A stretch of 64,000 nt of DNA from Hymenobacter sp. 5317J-9 (GCF_022921075.1 NZ_CP095050.1:2976001-3040000), one strand, 5' to 3'; positions 43,547 through 53,211 are shown, counted from the stretch's first letter. Notes: generated from the sequence alone by a model not told the origin. Translations and numbers: made by a program.

Positions 43547-44202
43547 ACCCCAAGCTCCTCATCCCCAAAAAAGACGGCCCGCTGGCCGAAGTCGCGCGGC
43601 TCGTGGCCGAGGCCTGGGGCAAGGAAACCTGGTTTGCGCTGCGCTGGAAAACGCAGGCCAACTTCGCCCAGCTGGCCACCGATTTCGGCGCCGCCATCGC
43701 CGAGAAGCGCGGAGCCGCCGCGGCCCGCACCCCGCAAAGCCAGCGCCTGCAGGAGCTCGACGACCAGTTCGATGAGGGCCTGCGCATTCTGAAAAAATAC
43801 ATCAACGAAGACAGCGGCTACGACAAAGCCCGCACCGATGCCCGCCTGCCCGGCTTCGGGCTGATAACGCGCAAAAGCGGCGGCTTTGCCCTGAGCGCAG
43901 ACCGCAACGAGCGCCTCAAGGCCCTGCGCGAGCTGCTGCTCCCCGCCGTGGCCGTGGCTCCCTTCGCCAAGCGCGACTTCGGCACGTCCTTCTGGCAAAC
44001 CCGCTTCGTTGAGTACCAGGACCTGCTGAGCAAAACCGATGGCCTGGTCAGCAAAGTGAGCAAGTCCGTGAGCCAGAAAGACACCGCCAAGCTGGAGCTG
44101 CGCAAGGTGCTGCAAGCCCTGGTGTACGCCCTCAAGGCCAACTACCCGGACACGTTCGAGGCCGAGCTGCGCGCCTGGGGCTTCCGCAAGGAGAGCTATT
44201 AA
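43543..44202 (+). CDS. Hypothetical protein, N terminus possibly truncated
   Basis: A 219-residue soluble, helical protein (VNPKLLIPKKDGPLAEVARL...). I do not recognise the family. It starts at GTG 43543. The frame stays open upstream and reads SKAEPASAGASSPAPAVDAA before the AT-rich junction, where ATA stands just where an ATG would be expected. The original start may therefore have been lost when the upstream gene arrived. Followed by a family D repeat. Confidence 0.65.
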   Translation: MNPKLLIPKKDGPLAEVARLVAEAWGKETWFALRWKTQANFAQLATDFGAAIAEKRGAAAARTPQSQRLQELDDQFDEGLRILKKYINEDSGYDKARTDARLPGFGLITRKSGGFALSADRNERLKALRELLLPAVAVAPFAKRDFGTSFWQTRFVEYQDLLSKTDGLVSKVSKSVSQKDTAKLELRKVLQALVYALKANYPDTFEAELRAWGFRKESY

Positions 44203-44218
44203 TTAAGGGGGACGTGCG

Positions 44219-44317
44219 CCGGTCCGACCGCCCTAGGCGGTCCGACCGGTTTTCGGGGAGGGCGAGTATCGTGCTCACGGCCACCGGTCGGGCCGCCTAG
44301 GGCGGTCGGACCGGTGG
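44219..44317. repeat. Inverted repeat, family D
   Basis: Two palindromes with core CGGTCCGACCGCC/GGCGGTCCGACCG and CGGTCGG...GGCGGTCGGACCG, themselves inverted copies of each other, separated by about 35 bp. Lies between tandem genes. Confidence 0.85.
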
Positions 44318-44339
44318 TTTACTACCGACCTTTGCCCCC

Positions 44340-45656
44340 ATGCATACCCTCGAACAGCTGCGCGCCGGGCAGCTCCACGGCCACAAGCGGCTTGATTTGG
44401 CCGCCGGCCTCACCGAATTTCCCCGCGAGATATTTGACCTCGCTGATACCCTCGAAGTTCTCAACCTGACCGGCAACGCGCTGTCCTCCCTTCCCGACGC
44501 CCTGGGCCGCCTGCGCCACCTACAGGTATTATTCTGCTCCGACAACCGCTTCACCGAAGTACCCGCCGTGCTGGGCCAGTGCGCCGAATTGCACATGGTG
44601 GGTTTCAAAGCCAACCAGATACGCACGCTGCCCGGAGCCGCGCTGCCGCCCAAGCTGCGCTGGCTCATCCTCACCGACAACCAGCTGGAAGCCTTGCCCG
44701 AGGAAATCGGCAACTGCGCGCAGCTGCAGAAGCTGATGCTGGCCGGCAATCGGCTCACCGAGCTGCCCGCAACGCTGGCCCGGTGCACCAAGCTGGAGCT
44801 GCTGCGCTTGGCCGCCAACCGCCTCACGGCGCTGCCGCCGTGGCTGCTGGCCCTGCCCCGTTTGTCCTGGCTGGCCTACGCGGGCAACCCGCTGTCGGCC
44901 CTTGCCGAAAAGCAAGCCGACGTGCAGCAAACCGTCGGCCCGATTGATTGGGAGCAACTGACCGTGGAACAGCAGTTGGGCGAAGGCGCTTCGGGCGTCA
45001 TCTACCGGGCACTGTGGCAGCGGCCCAATTCTGAGGATGCGGAAGTGGCCGTGAAGCTCTTTAAAGGAGCCGTGACCAGCGACGGGCTGCCCCATTGCGA
45101 GATGCTGGCCTGCCTACAGGCTGGCGCCCACCCCAACCTGATTGCCGTGGAAGGCAAAGTGAACGGGCATCCGTCGGGCGCCGAGGGCTTGGTCCTGGAA
45201 CTCATCGACGAGTCGTTCGGCAACCTAGCCGGGCCGCCCAGCCTGCGCACCTGCACACGCGACGTGTACGTCCCCGGCACCCATTTCACCCTGAAAACGG
45301 CCCTTCACATCGCGCAGGGCATTGCCGCTGCGGCCGGTCATTTGCACGCGCAGGGCATTCTGCACGGCGATTTGTACGCCCACAACGTGCTGACGACTGC
45401 CGACGGCAATGCGCTGCTGGGCGACTTTGGAGCGGCCAGCTTCTTCGCGCCCGACGGCGAGGCCGCCCCTGCCCTGCAACGGCTGGAAGTGCGAGCCTTT
45501 GGCTGCCTGCTGCAGGAATTGCTGGCGCATTGCCCCGAAACGGAGGGCTCCCCGCAGGCATCAAGTCTCCAGCAGCTCGAGCAGCAATGCCAGCAGCCCG
45601 ATGTGGCCGCTCGGCCCTGCTTTGGCGAGATTCAGCAGGTGCTGGCAAGGCTGTAG
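44340..45656 (+). CDS. Leucine-rich-repeat Ser/Thr protein kinase
   Basis: A 438-residue protein. Residues 16-190 are leucine-rich repeats of about 23 residues (LEVLNLTGNALSSLPDALG and seven similar units). Residues 208-438 are a eukaryote-type kinase: Gly-rich loop GEGASGVIYR (214), Lys in VAVK (239), catalytic loop LHGDLYAHNVL (Asp 344), and DFG (362-364). HGD replaces the usual HRD Arg, so it is probably not regulated by activation-loop phosphorylation. No signal peptide or membrane segment, so cytoplasmic. LRRs presumably select a partner. Upstream TACTACCGACCTTTG lacks a good -7 match. Confidence 0.9.
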   Translation: MHTLEQLRAGQLHGHKRLDLAAGLTEFPREIFDLADTLEVLNLTGNALSSLPDALGRLRHLQVLFCSDNRFTEVPAVLGQCAELHMVGFKANQIRTLPGAALPPKLRWLILTDNQLEALPEEIGNCAQLQKLMLAGNRLTELPATLARCTKLELLRLAANRLTALPPWLLALPRLSWLAYAGNPLSALAEKQADVQQTVGPIDWEQLTVEQQLGEGASGVIYRALWQRPNSEDAEVAVKLFKGAVTSDGLPHCEMLACLQAGAHPNLIAVEGKVNGHPSGAEGLVLELIDESFGNLAGPPSLRTCTRDVYVPGTHFTLKTALHIAQGIAAAAGHLHAQGILHGDLYAHNVLTTADGNALLGDFGAASFFAPDGEAAPALQRLEVRAFGCLLQELLAHCPETEGSPQASSLQQLEQQCQQPDVAARPCFGEIQQVLARL

Positions 45657-45690
45657 AAACGCAACGTCGTGCGGCTCGGCAGGCTAAGTC

Positions 45691-46617
45691 TTACTTGCTA
45701 AGCCACCCGTTGGCGTCCATCCAGTTGCGCAGGCGGTCGGTCCAGAGGTCTTTGGTGGTTTTATTGTTGAGGCCGAAGCCGTGGCCGCCCTTGGGGTAGA
45801 GGTGCAGCTCGGCGGGCACACCGTGGCGCAGGCAGGCTTGGTAAAACACGATGCTGTTGTTAACGGGCACCGTTTTGTCGTCCTGCGCGTGCACCAGGAA
45901 GGTGGGCGGCGTCTGGGCCGATACCTGCAACTCGTTGGAATACTGTCGAATTTGCGCCGGTGTGGGCGTTTTGCCCAGCAGATTATCCCGCGAGCCGGCG
46001 TGCCTGAGCGTGTCGCTGAAGCTGATGACTGGGTACATCAGCACCAGAAACGCCGGCCGCACCGACACCGGGCCGGGATTATCCGCCACCGGGCGCGCAA
46101 ACTGCGTGCCCGCCCACGCCGCCAGGTGCCCGCCGGCCGAGAAGCCCATCAGGCCGATGCGCTCGGGATTGAGGCTGTATTTGGCGGCCTGCTGGCGCAC
46201 CAGGCGCAGGGCCTGCTGGGCATCAAGCAAGGGCGCGATGGATTTGTCGGGCTGGCTTTGGTCGTTCGGCAGGCGGTATTTGAGCACGAAGGCCGTGACG
46301 CCCATTTCGTTGAGGCGCTTGGCCACGTCGTAGCCTTCGCTGTCGATGGACAGGCGCGTGTATCCGCCGCCCGGGCAGATGATGACTGCCGTGCCATTGG
46401 CCGTGCCCGCCGGCGGCACAAAAACCGTGAGGTTGGGCTGCACCACGTTGGAAATGCGTACCCCGCCGTTGGCCAGCGTGAGGCTGGTTTCCTGCACCGC
46501 GCTGGGCTTGGAATCAGGAATGGTGCCGGTGTAGAGCGGGAGATTTTGCTGGGCGCGGAGGTGGCCCGCAGAAGTAGCGGCGAGGGCTAATATGCCGAGG
46601 ATAAAGGACTTTTTCAT
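45691..46617 (-). CDS. Exported alpha/beta-hydrolase, acetyl-esterase-like
   Basis: A 308-residue secreted esterase of the xylan/carbohydrate-esterase-like type. Signal peptide FILGILALAATSAGHLRAQ. The oxyanion motif is ICPGGGYTRL, the nucleophile in GFSAGGHLAAW, the acid near VHAQDDKTVP and the His in GGHGFGLNN. It probably removes acyl groups from a plant polysaccharide or similar. ATG 46617 gives the signal peptide; upstream in-frame sequence is AT-rich intergenic DNA. Confidence 0.9.
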   Translation of the reverse strand: MKKSFILGILALAATSAGHLRAQQNLPLYTGTIPDSKPSAVQETSLTLANGGVRISNVVQPNLTVFVPPAGTANGTAVIICPGGGYTRLSIDSEGYDVAKRLNEMGVTAFVLKYRLPNDQSQPDKSIAPLLDAQQALRLVRQQAAKYSLNPERIGLMGFSAGGHLAAWAGTQFARPVADNPGPVSVRPAFLVLMYPVISFSDTLRHAGSRDNLLGKTPTPAQIRQYSNELQVSAQTPPTFLVHAQDDKTVPVNNSIVFYQACLRHGVPAELHLYPKGGHGFGLNNKTTKDLWTDRLRNWMDANGWLSK

Positions 46618-46757
46618 AAGCAGGGCAATTGTACGCAGAAAATTATATGATGGCCGATGAGTGGCATAATATGAAATTGCAGTATAATTTTTCAAATAAA
46701 TTTTAAGAAAACGCAACCCAAAATGAACCATGCCGTAGCGAGGCGGGTCTGGGGAAC

Positions 46758-47579
46758 ATGCGAAAGACCACTCTGCTGGCCGCCGCCGCCCTGCTGGGCA
46801 GCCCCGGCCTCACCCTGGCCCAAAACACCGCCGAGGAAAACAACCCCAATGTGGATGCCCCCTTCGTGCGGAACATTCGCGCCGACCGTCCCGGCCAAAC
46901 CATCACCGCCCAAGTATTGCAGCCCGGCCGCTTTCAGCTCGAAACGGGCTTCCAGCGGCAGTTTGGCGGCAGTAGCTTGGCCCAGAGCCTAAGCGCGGCC
47001 ACCCTGCGCATCGGTTTTTTCAACAGCATGGAGCTGCGCGTGACGCAGGGCTACCGCCACAACGGCGCCATTATGGCCACCGAGGCCGGCCCGGTAGAGG
47101 CCCGGGGCTACGCCCCCACGGTTGTCGGCACCAAGCTCATGATTTCGCCCAACTACGACACCCGCACCCAGGTCGCCATCATGGTAGAATCAGCCGTGCC
47201 GGGCACGGGCAGCGCGGCCCTCAAGGCCACCACCTGGGCCCCCGCCGGCCGCCTATTAGTGAGCGAGCAGCTGGGCGAGCAGTTTGGCCTGGAAGGCAAC
47301 TTCGGCTTCAGCCAGCCCGGCATCACTACTGCCGACATCAGCAAAGGCCAGTTCCTCGGCTCGCTGGCCCTGAACGGGCCGCTGAGCCAGAAAGCCGGCT
47401 TTTTCGTGGAAGCATTCGGCTACGGCCGTTCCGGCCTCAACACCGGGACCACGGCGGGCCTTTACGTCCGCCCCATTCCCGCCATGCGCCTCGACGTGAC
47501 GGCCGGGCAGGTGCTGGGCGGCACGGCCGCTGGCACTACTACGGTAGGCGCCGGCCTCACCTTTAAAGTCGGCAATTAG
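46758..47579 (+). CDS. Outer-membrane transporter-like protein (phenol MetA-pathway type)
   Basis: A 273-residue exported beta-barrel candidate: signal peptide LAAAALLGSPGLTLAQ, then RADRPGQTITAQVLQPGRFQLETGF and alternating short strands (GYGRSGLNTGTTAGLYVRP, AGAGLTFKVGN). It resembles Phenol_MetA_deg family outer-membrane proteins, but the link is family-level. Divergent from the esterase. Followed by a terminator. Confidence 0.7.
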   Translation: MRKTTLLAAAALLGSPGLTLAQNTAEENNPNVDAPFVRNIRADRPGQTITAQVLQPGRFQLETGFQRQFGGSSLAQSLSAATLRIGFFNSMELRVTQGYRHNGAIMATEAGPVEARGYAPTVVGTKLMISPNYDTRTQVAIMVESAVPGTGSAALKATTWAPAGRLLVSEQLGEQFGLEGNFGFSQPGITTADISKGQFLGSLALNGPLSQKAGFFVEAFGYGRSGLNTGTTAGLYVRPIPAMRLDVTAGQVLGGTAAGTTTVGAGLTFKVGN

Positions 47580-47602
47580 CCTGCCCTCGGATAACGACAC
47601 CC

Positions 47603-47633
47603 CAAAAGCCTGCGTAATAACGCAGGCTTTTTT
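47603..47633 (+). terminator. Rho-independent terminator
   Basis: AAAAGCCTGCGT pairs with ACGCAGGCTTTT, with a T run, 23 bp after the stop. Confidence 0.9.
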
Positions 47634-47662
47634 GCGTAGAAGAGCAGGTTAGCTGCAACAAT

Positions 47663-48112
47663 ATGCGTCTCCCCATTTTGATTTCACTTGTGATGGCCAC
47701 GGGTTGCCAATCGCGCCCGCCCCAAGAAACCGCCGCCGCGCCGCCTGCCCGGCAGGCACCCGCGGCCGCCCTGCGCGAAACTCACTGGGTACCGCGTGAG
47801 CTGGCCGGCCGCCCCCTGCGCCTGCCGGCCGACACCCGCGAGCCCTACCTCACGCTTCGCGCCGACGGCACGGCCGAGGGCAACGGCGGCTGCAACCGCT
47901 TCCGCGGCAGTTTCTTCAGCGAAAAACCGAATGAGCTCACCTTCAGCCCGCTCATGAGCACGCGGATGGCGTGCCCGGCCATGGAAGCCGAAAACGACTT
48001 TACTCGCGCTCTGGGCCAGAGCCGTACCTACCGCATCAGCGGCGACACACTGCGCCTGTTGGACGCGACCGACGCGACCGTGGCGCGGCTCGAAGCCGTG
48101 TACCTGCGCTAG
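47663..48112 (+). CDS. META-domain lipoprotein (HslJ-like)
   Basis: A 149-residue protein. The N terminus (ILISLVMATGC) ends in a lipobox Cys at 15. The META domain has the typical GNGGCNRFRGSFF and the region LMSTRMACPAMEAENDF. META/HslJ proteins are envelope-associated, often heat-shock-linked. Its end overlaps the end of the convergent M28 peptidase by four bases. Confidence 0.9.
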   Translation: MRLPILISLVMATGCQSRPPQETAAAPPARQAPAAALRETHWVPRELAGRPLRLPADTREPYLTLRADGTAEGNGGCNRFRGSFFSEKPNELTFSPLMSTRMACPAMEAENDFTRALGQSRTYRISGDTLRLLDATDATVARLEAVYLR

Positions 48113-49452
48113 CGGGCGCGGTCGTCGGTGAGGGGCGGGATGCGGCTGGGCGTTTGGCGGCCGGCCACAATGCCGCTGGCACTCTGCGCGATGGCCTGAA
48201 TGACGGCCGTCATGTTGGTCAGGTCGAGGGTTTCCACTTCGTCGTCGACGGAGTGGTACAGGCCGTCGGTCGGAATCTGGTCGGTGCTGATGGTGTGGGC
48301 TGGCACGCCCAGACGGGCCAGAGTGGCGTTGTCGGAGCGGTAGAACAGGTTTTGCTCGGGGTACGGGTCGGGCTCGAAGCGGAACTTGCTGCCGGCCAGG
48401 TTGGCCTGCAGCAGCTTGCCGAAATCGGACTTGTCGTAGCCCGTGATGAAAGCTGTGTTCGGGCCAAACTTGGCCTCCTTGCCAATCATCTCGATGTTGA
48501 ACATGGCCGCCACCTGCGCGGGGTCGAGCTGTTTGGAGAAGTACTGCGAACCAAACCCTCCCACTTCTTCGGCCGCAAAAGCCACGAAGATGAGCGGACG
48601 GGCATTGTCGTTGCGCCTTTTGAAATACTCGGCCAGGGCCACCACGGCAGTGGTGCCGCTGGCGTCATCGTCGGCGCCGTTGGCGATGGAGTCGCCGGCC
48701 ACGGGCTTAAGGTAGCCCAGGTGGTCGTAATGGCCCGAGAACACCACGTTTTCTTTGCTGCGCTTGGGGTCGTGGCCCGGCAGTTGGCCCACGATGTTGC
48801 GCAGCTCCACCGGCTCTATCACGGTGCTGGCGCTGATGCGGTAGCTGAGCGTGGCCGGCCGGGCGCCCAGCACAAACACCGTCGCAAACGGCTTAGGCCG
48901 CTCAGGAGTGGTGGTGCCCCGGCCCAGGTAGCCCACCAGCTGGCGGAAAGCCTTGGTTTGGGCCGTATCGACAAACACCAGGGTGTTGGCCGTGGGGTTG
49001 TTGACGTAGCCAAACAGCTTGCGGCGCTCGGCCGGCTCCGAGCCGATGACCGCCACGGCGGGCGGCTGAGCGTCTTCGCTCGACCACGTTATCGAGGGCT
49101 GGCCCGAAGCGGCTACGACCTGCGCCGATGCCAACGTCTGGTCGTTGATGACGGCCGCCACGGGCGTGCTCAGGGTTTGGTACACGGTGAGCTTCTGCTC
49201 AAAACCCGTTTGGCCCGGCAGTGGCTTCAGGCCAATGCGCTTAAATTCGCCAGCCAGAAAATCGCCGGCGCGCTGGCCGCCGGGCTGGCCCGTGCCGCGG
49301 CCCTGCATGTCGTCGGCAGCCAGGGCCTGCACCACGCGCGTGACCGTGACAGCCGATACCGCAGGTGCTTTGGGCGCGGGCTTGGCGTTTTTTTTCTGGG
49401 CGAGGGCGGGCTGGGTGGCTAGCAGTGCACCAAGCAGCAGGAAGTGTTTCAT
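48109..49452 (-). CDS. M28-family exported metallopeptidase
   Basis: A 447-residue peptidase with signal peptide (LLLGALLATQPALAQ). The zinc ligands are in FSGHYDHLG, NGADDDASG and FAAEEVGGFGSQY, with the later His in YHSVDDEVETLD. These are the hallmarks of M28 aminopeptidases. A PA-like insert may occupy about residues 130-200. Periplasmic or surface role. Start chosen for the signal peptide. Confidence 0.9.
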   Translation of the reverse strand: MKHFLLLGALLATQPALAQKKNAKPAPKAPAVSAVTVTRVVQALAADDMQGRGTGQPGGQRAGDFLAGEFKRIGLKPLPGQTGFEQKLTVYQTLSTPVAAVINDQTLASAQVVAASGQPSITWSSEDAQPPAVAVIGSEPAERRKLFGYVNNPTANTLVFVDTAQTKAFRQLVGYLGRGTTTPERPKPFATVFVLGARPATLSYRISASTVIEPVELRNIVGQLPGHDPKRSKENVVFSGHYDHLGYLKPVAGDSIANGADDDASGTTAVVALAEYFKRRNDNARPLIFVAFAAEEVGGFGSQYFSKQLDPAQVAAMFNIEMIGKEAKFGPNTAFITGYDKSDFGKLLQANLAGSKFRFEPDPYPEQNLFYRSDNATLARLGVPAHTISTDQIPTDGLYHSVDDEVETLDLTNMTAVIQAIAQSASGIVAGRQTPSRIPPLTDDRAR

Positions 49453-49483
49453 ACGAAGTGCAACAGTGTGGAATTAACGCAAT

Positions 49484-49560
49484 GTAGGGGCGGGGCTTGT
49501 CCCCGCCCGCCGCTACAACGATTTCGTGCAACGACGGGCGGGGGCAAGCCCCGCCCCTAC
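49484..49560. repeat. Inverted repeat, family E
   Basis: GTAGGGGCGGGGCTTGTCCC pairs with the complement at GGGCAAGCCCCGCCCCTAC, around a 30-base loop. Between tandem minus-strand genes, just after the pyc stop region. Confidence 0.9.
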
Positions 49561-49568
49561 CAGTTGTT

Positions 49569-52500
49569 TTAGCTCAGCGTCAGCACGAGGTCGTCGGCGC
49601 TTACCCGGGTTCCTTCGGACAGCACCACGTCGGCCACGGTCAGGTCCTGCGGCGCGGTGATGGTGGTTTCCATCTTCATGGCCTCGATGACGAACAGCGG
49701 CGTGTTTTTGGTGGCTGCTTGGCCGGGCTTCACCAGCACTTTGCTGAGCATGCCTTGGAGCGGGGCGCCCAGCTGGCGCGGGTTGGCTTTGTCGGCCTTG
49801 GCGTTGCTGATTTTGGTGACTTCAACGGATTGGTCGCGCACCTGCAGGTTGCGGGTCTGGCCGTTGAGAGTGAAGAAAATGGTGCGGCAGCCCTCCTCGT
49901 TCAGCGTGCCCACCGACTCCAGGCGCACGATGACGGACTTGCCCCGGGCGATTTCGATGATGGTTTCTTCTCCCGGCTTCAGGCCGTAGAAAAACACCGA
50001 GGTAGGCACTTTGCTCACGTTGCCGAATTTCTGGCGGTGCGCCCAGTACTCCTCAAACACTTTCGGGTAGAGCAGCGACGACAGCAAATCGGTGAACTTG
50101 GCGCCGGGAAACTTCTCCTGAAAAGCCGCCCACTCCTGGTCGAAGTTGATGGGCGCGAGGTGCTCGTTGGGCCGGTCGGTGAAGGGCGTTTCGTTCTTCA
50201 GTATGAGCTTCTGCAGCTCCTGGGGCCAGCCGCCTTCGGGCTGGCCAATGTCGCCGCGGAACAGCTCGCGCACCGACTCGGGGAAGTTCAGGCCCTCCCC
50301 GCGTTCCATCACGTCCTGGGGCGTGAGGTTGTTCGACACCATGAACAGGGCCATGTCGCCCACCACCTTGCTGCTCGGCGTCACCTTCACGATGTCGCCA
50401 AACATTTGGTTCACGTCGGCGAAGCGCTGCTTCACTTCCTCAAACTTATCGATGAGGCCCAGCGAGGCCGCCTGCGGGCGCAGGTTGGAGTACTGCCCGC
50501 CCGGAATTTCGTGCTGAAACACCTCGGAAGTGCCCGCCTTCAGGCCCGATTCAAATGGATAATACATCTCGCGCACAGCCTCCCAGTAGTTGCTGAACTC
50601 GTTGAGCGAGTGCTGGTCGAACTCGCGGTGGCGCGGCGTACCGCGGAACATTTCCACCACCGAGTTGAAGTTGGGCTGCGAAGTGAGCCCCGACAGCGAG
50701 CCAATGGCCACGTCGATGACGTTGACGCCCGCCTCCACGGCCTTGGCGTAGGTGGCGGGCTGCAGCGACGACGTATCGTGCGTGTGCAGGTGGATGGGCA
50801 GCTTCACCGTATCGCGCAGGCCCTGAATGAGCTCGGTGGCAGCGTACGGCTTCAGCAGGCCGGCCATGTCCTTGATGCACAGAATGTGAGCGCCGGCATC
50901 TTCCAACTGCTTGGCCAGCCGGAGGTAGTAGTCAAGGGTGTATTTGGTGCGCTTGGGGTCCAGAATGTCGCCGGTGTAGCAGATGCTGGCTTCGGCCAGC
51001 CGGTCGGTTTTGTTGCGCACAAAGCCGATGCAGGCTTCCATGCCCTTCATCCAGTTCAGCGAGTCGAAAATGCGGAAGATGTCGACGCCGGTTTCGGCTG
51101 CCTGCTGCACAAACCGCTCGGTGAGGTTGTCAGGATAAGCCTTATAGCCCACGCCGTTGGCCCCGCGAATGAGCATTTGCAGCAGAATGTTCGGGATGGC
51201 TTCGCGCAGCTGGGCCAGGCGCTCCCAAGGGTCTTCGTGCAGGAAGCGCAGGGCCACGTCGAAGGTGGCCCCGCCCCACACTTCCAGGCTGAAGGTTTGG
51301 GGGTGCATCTGGGCGTAGGCGCGGGCCACTTTCAGCATGTCCCAGGTGCGCATGCGGGTGGCCAGCAGGCTCTGGTGGGCGTCGCGCAGGGTGGTGTCGG
51401 TGTAATGCACCAGGGGCTCGTCGCGCAGCCACTGGGCAAAGCCTTCGGGGCCCAGCTCGTGCAGCTTCTGCTTGGTGCCGGGCGCGGGCGCCTCGTGGCC
51501 CGAGTGCGGAATGTGCGGCCGGCGCGGGTTGGCGCGCGGGTCGAGCAGGTTGCGTACGTCGGGGTTGCCGTTCACCACCGTTTCGCCGATGAAGCCTAGC
51601 AGGCGGGTGGCGCGGTCGCGCCGGGTTTCGAACTTGAAAAGCTCGGGGTGGTCTTTGATGAAGTCGACGGTGGCGTGGCCGGTCTGGAATTCCTCGTTGC
51701 CGACGATATTCTTGAGGAATTGAATGTTGGTTTGCACGCCGCGCACGCGGAATTCGTCCAGCGCACGCAGCATTTTCTGGGCCGCGGCGTGCAGCGTCGA
51801 GGCGTGGGCCGACACTTTCACGAGCATGGAGTCGAAAAACGGCGACACCACCACGCCTTGGTACACCGAGCCCTCGTCGAGGCGAATGCCGAAGCCGCCG
51901 GCCTGCCGGTAGGCCACGATGGTGCCGTAATCGGGCTTGAAGTCGTTTTCGGGGTTTTCGGTGGTCACGCGGCACTGCATGGCAAAGCCGGCGCGCAAGG
52001 GCTTCACGTCGGGCCCGAGGCCAATTTCGGGGTCGCTGAGCTTGTAGTTGGCCGCGATGAAAATCTGAGTTTTGATGAGGTCGATGCCCGTAATCATCTC
52101 GGTCACGGTGTGCTCCACCTGGATGCGCGGGTTCACCTCAATGAAGTAGATGCGGTCGTGCTCGGGGTTCACCAGGAATTCCACGGTGCCCACGTTGTCG
52201 TAGCCCACGGCCCGGCCAATGCGCAGCGCGTACTCATACAAAAGGTGGCGCTGGTGGTCGGGCAAGTTCATGGCCGGGGCCACCTCCACCACTTTCTGAA
52301 AACGGCGCTGCACCGAGCAGTCGCGTTCGTAGAGGTGCACGAGGTTACCGTGGTGGTCGCCCACCAGCTGCACTTCGATGTGCTTGGGTTTCTCCACGAA
52401 TTTCTCCAGAAATACCGTGTCGTCGCCAAACGCGTTCAGGGCCTCGTTGCGGGCTTCAAAAAAGCCTTTCTCCAGCTGCTCGTCGTCGCGAATGACGCGC

Positions 52501-53009
52501 ATGCCGCGGCCGCCGCCACCGGCCGCCGCCTTCAGCATCACCGGGTAGCCGATGCGGTTGGCTTCGGTTTTGGCGGTTTCATAGTCGACTAACTCGGGCT
52601 CGCTGCTCTCAATCTGGGGCACCTGGCACTGCTGGGCCACTTCCTTGGCGCGCACCTTGTCGCCGAGGGCCTCCATCACCTCGGGGCGCGGGCCCACGAA
52701 AATGATGCCTTCTTCGGCGCAGCGGCGCGAGAGCGTGGCGTTTTCGGACAGGAAGCCATAGCCGGGGTGAATGGCGTTGGCCCCGTTCTCTTTCGCCACC
52801 CGCAGGATGCTCTCGATGTCGAGGTAGGGCTTCAGGGGCTCGTCGTCGCGGCCTATCTGGTAGGCTTCGTCGGCTTTGTAGCGGTGCAGCGAGTACCGGT
52901 CCTCGTAGGTGTACACGGCCACAGTGGGGATGTTGAGCTCGGTGGCGGCGCGCATGACGCGAATGGCAATTTCGCCGCGGTTGGCGACCAGGAGTTTGGT
53001 TATGTTCAT
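49569..53009 (-). CDS. pyc: Pyruvate carboxylase
   Basis: A 1146-residue biotin enzyme converting pyruvate and bicarbonate to oxaloacetate, feeding the TCA cycle. In order: biotin carboxylase (LVANRGEIAIRVMRA; MLKAAAGGGGRGMRV; HIEVQLVGDHHGN; ERDCSVQRR), carboxyltransferase (DTTLRDAHQSLLATRMRT) and the biotinyl domain with VIEAMKMETT (Lys 1112). Full length, single polypeptide form. No frameshift seen. Confidence 0.97.
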   Translation of the reverse strand: MNITKLLVANRGEIAIRVMRAATELNIPTVAVYTYEDRYSLHRYKADEAYQIGRDDEPLKPYLDIESILRVAKENGANAIHPGYGFLSENATLSRRCAEEGIIFVGPRPEVMEALGDKVRAKEVAQQCQVPQIESSEPELVDYETAKTEANRIGYPVMLKAAAGGGGRGMRVIRDDEQLEKGFFEARNEALNAFGDDTVFLEKFVEKPKHIEVQLVGDHHGNLVHLYERDCSVQRRFQKVVEVAPAMNLPDHQRHLLYEYALRIGRAVGYDNVGTVEFLVNPEHDRIYFIEVNPRIQVEHTVTEMITGIDLIKTQIFIAANYKLSDPEIGLGPDVKPLRAGFAMQCRVTTENPENDFKPDYGTIVAYRQAGGFGIRLDEGSVYQGVVVSPFFDSMLVKVSAHASTLHAAAQKMLRALDEFRVRGVQTNIQFLKNIVGNEEFQTGHATVDFIKDHPELFKFETRRDRATRLLGFIGETVVNGNPDVRNLLDPRANPRRPHIPHSGHEAPAPGTKQKLHELGPEGFAQWLRDEPLVHYTDTTLRDAHQSLLATRMRTWDMLKVARAYAQMHPQTFSLEVWGGATFDVALRFLHEDPWERLAQLREAIPNILLQMLIRGANGVGYKAYPDNLTERFVQQAAETGVDIFRIFDSLNWMKGMEACIGFVRNKTDRLAEASICYTGDILDPKRTKYTLDYYLRLAKQLEDAGAHILCIKDMAGLLKPYAATELIQGLRDTVKLPIHLHTHDTSSLQPATYAKAVEAGVNVIDVAIGSLSGLTSQPNFNSVVEMFRGTPRHREFDQHSLNEFSNYWEAVREMYYPFESGLKAGTSEVFQHEIPGGQYSNLRPQAASLGLIDKFEEVKQRFADVNQMFGDIVKVTPSSKVVGDMALFMVSNNLTPQDVMERGEGLNFPESVRELFRGDIGQPEGGWPQELQKLILKNETPFTDRPNEHLAPINFDQEWAAFQEKFPGAKFTDLLSSLLYPKVFEEYWAHRQKFGNVSKVPTSVFFYGLKPGEETIIEIARGKSVIVRLESVGTLNEEGCRTIFFTLNGQTRNLQVRDQSVEVTKISNAKADKANPRQLGAPLQGMLSKVLVKPGQAATKNTPLFVIEAMKMETTITAPQDLTVADVVLSEGTRVSADDLVLTLS

Positions 53010-53211
53010 ATGCGAGTAGTGGGATAAACGCGCTTACGGCGAAACTACGCGAAAGGCTGCCATCAAACCAGGCCTCGCCTTTTTTTCCAGCGAAATTTCG
53101 CTAACAGAGAATCTTCGGCAAACGTTTGCATTTTCGTTTGCGACTCATACTCGCAAAACTTTCGCCCTGATACAGGGTTTGCAAGACTTTCGCACAGCTA
53201 AGCTTTCCTGC

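Noticed and set aside
44200..44340. Family D palindromes as a CRISPR array
   Set aside because: Only two units, inverted to each other, no spacers and no cas genes in the window.
49497..51599. Long frame antisense to pyruvate carboxylase (700 residues)
   Set aside because: Shadow frame; the sense strand encodes a complete, well-known enzyme.
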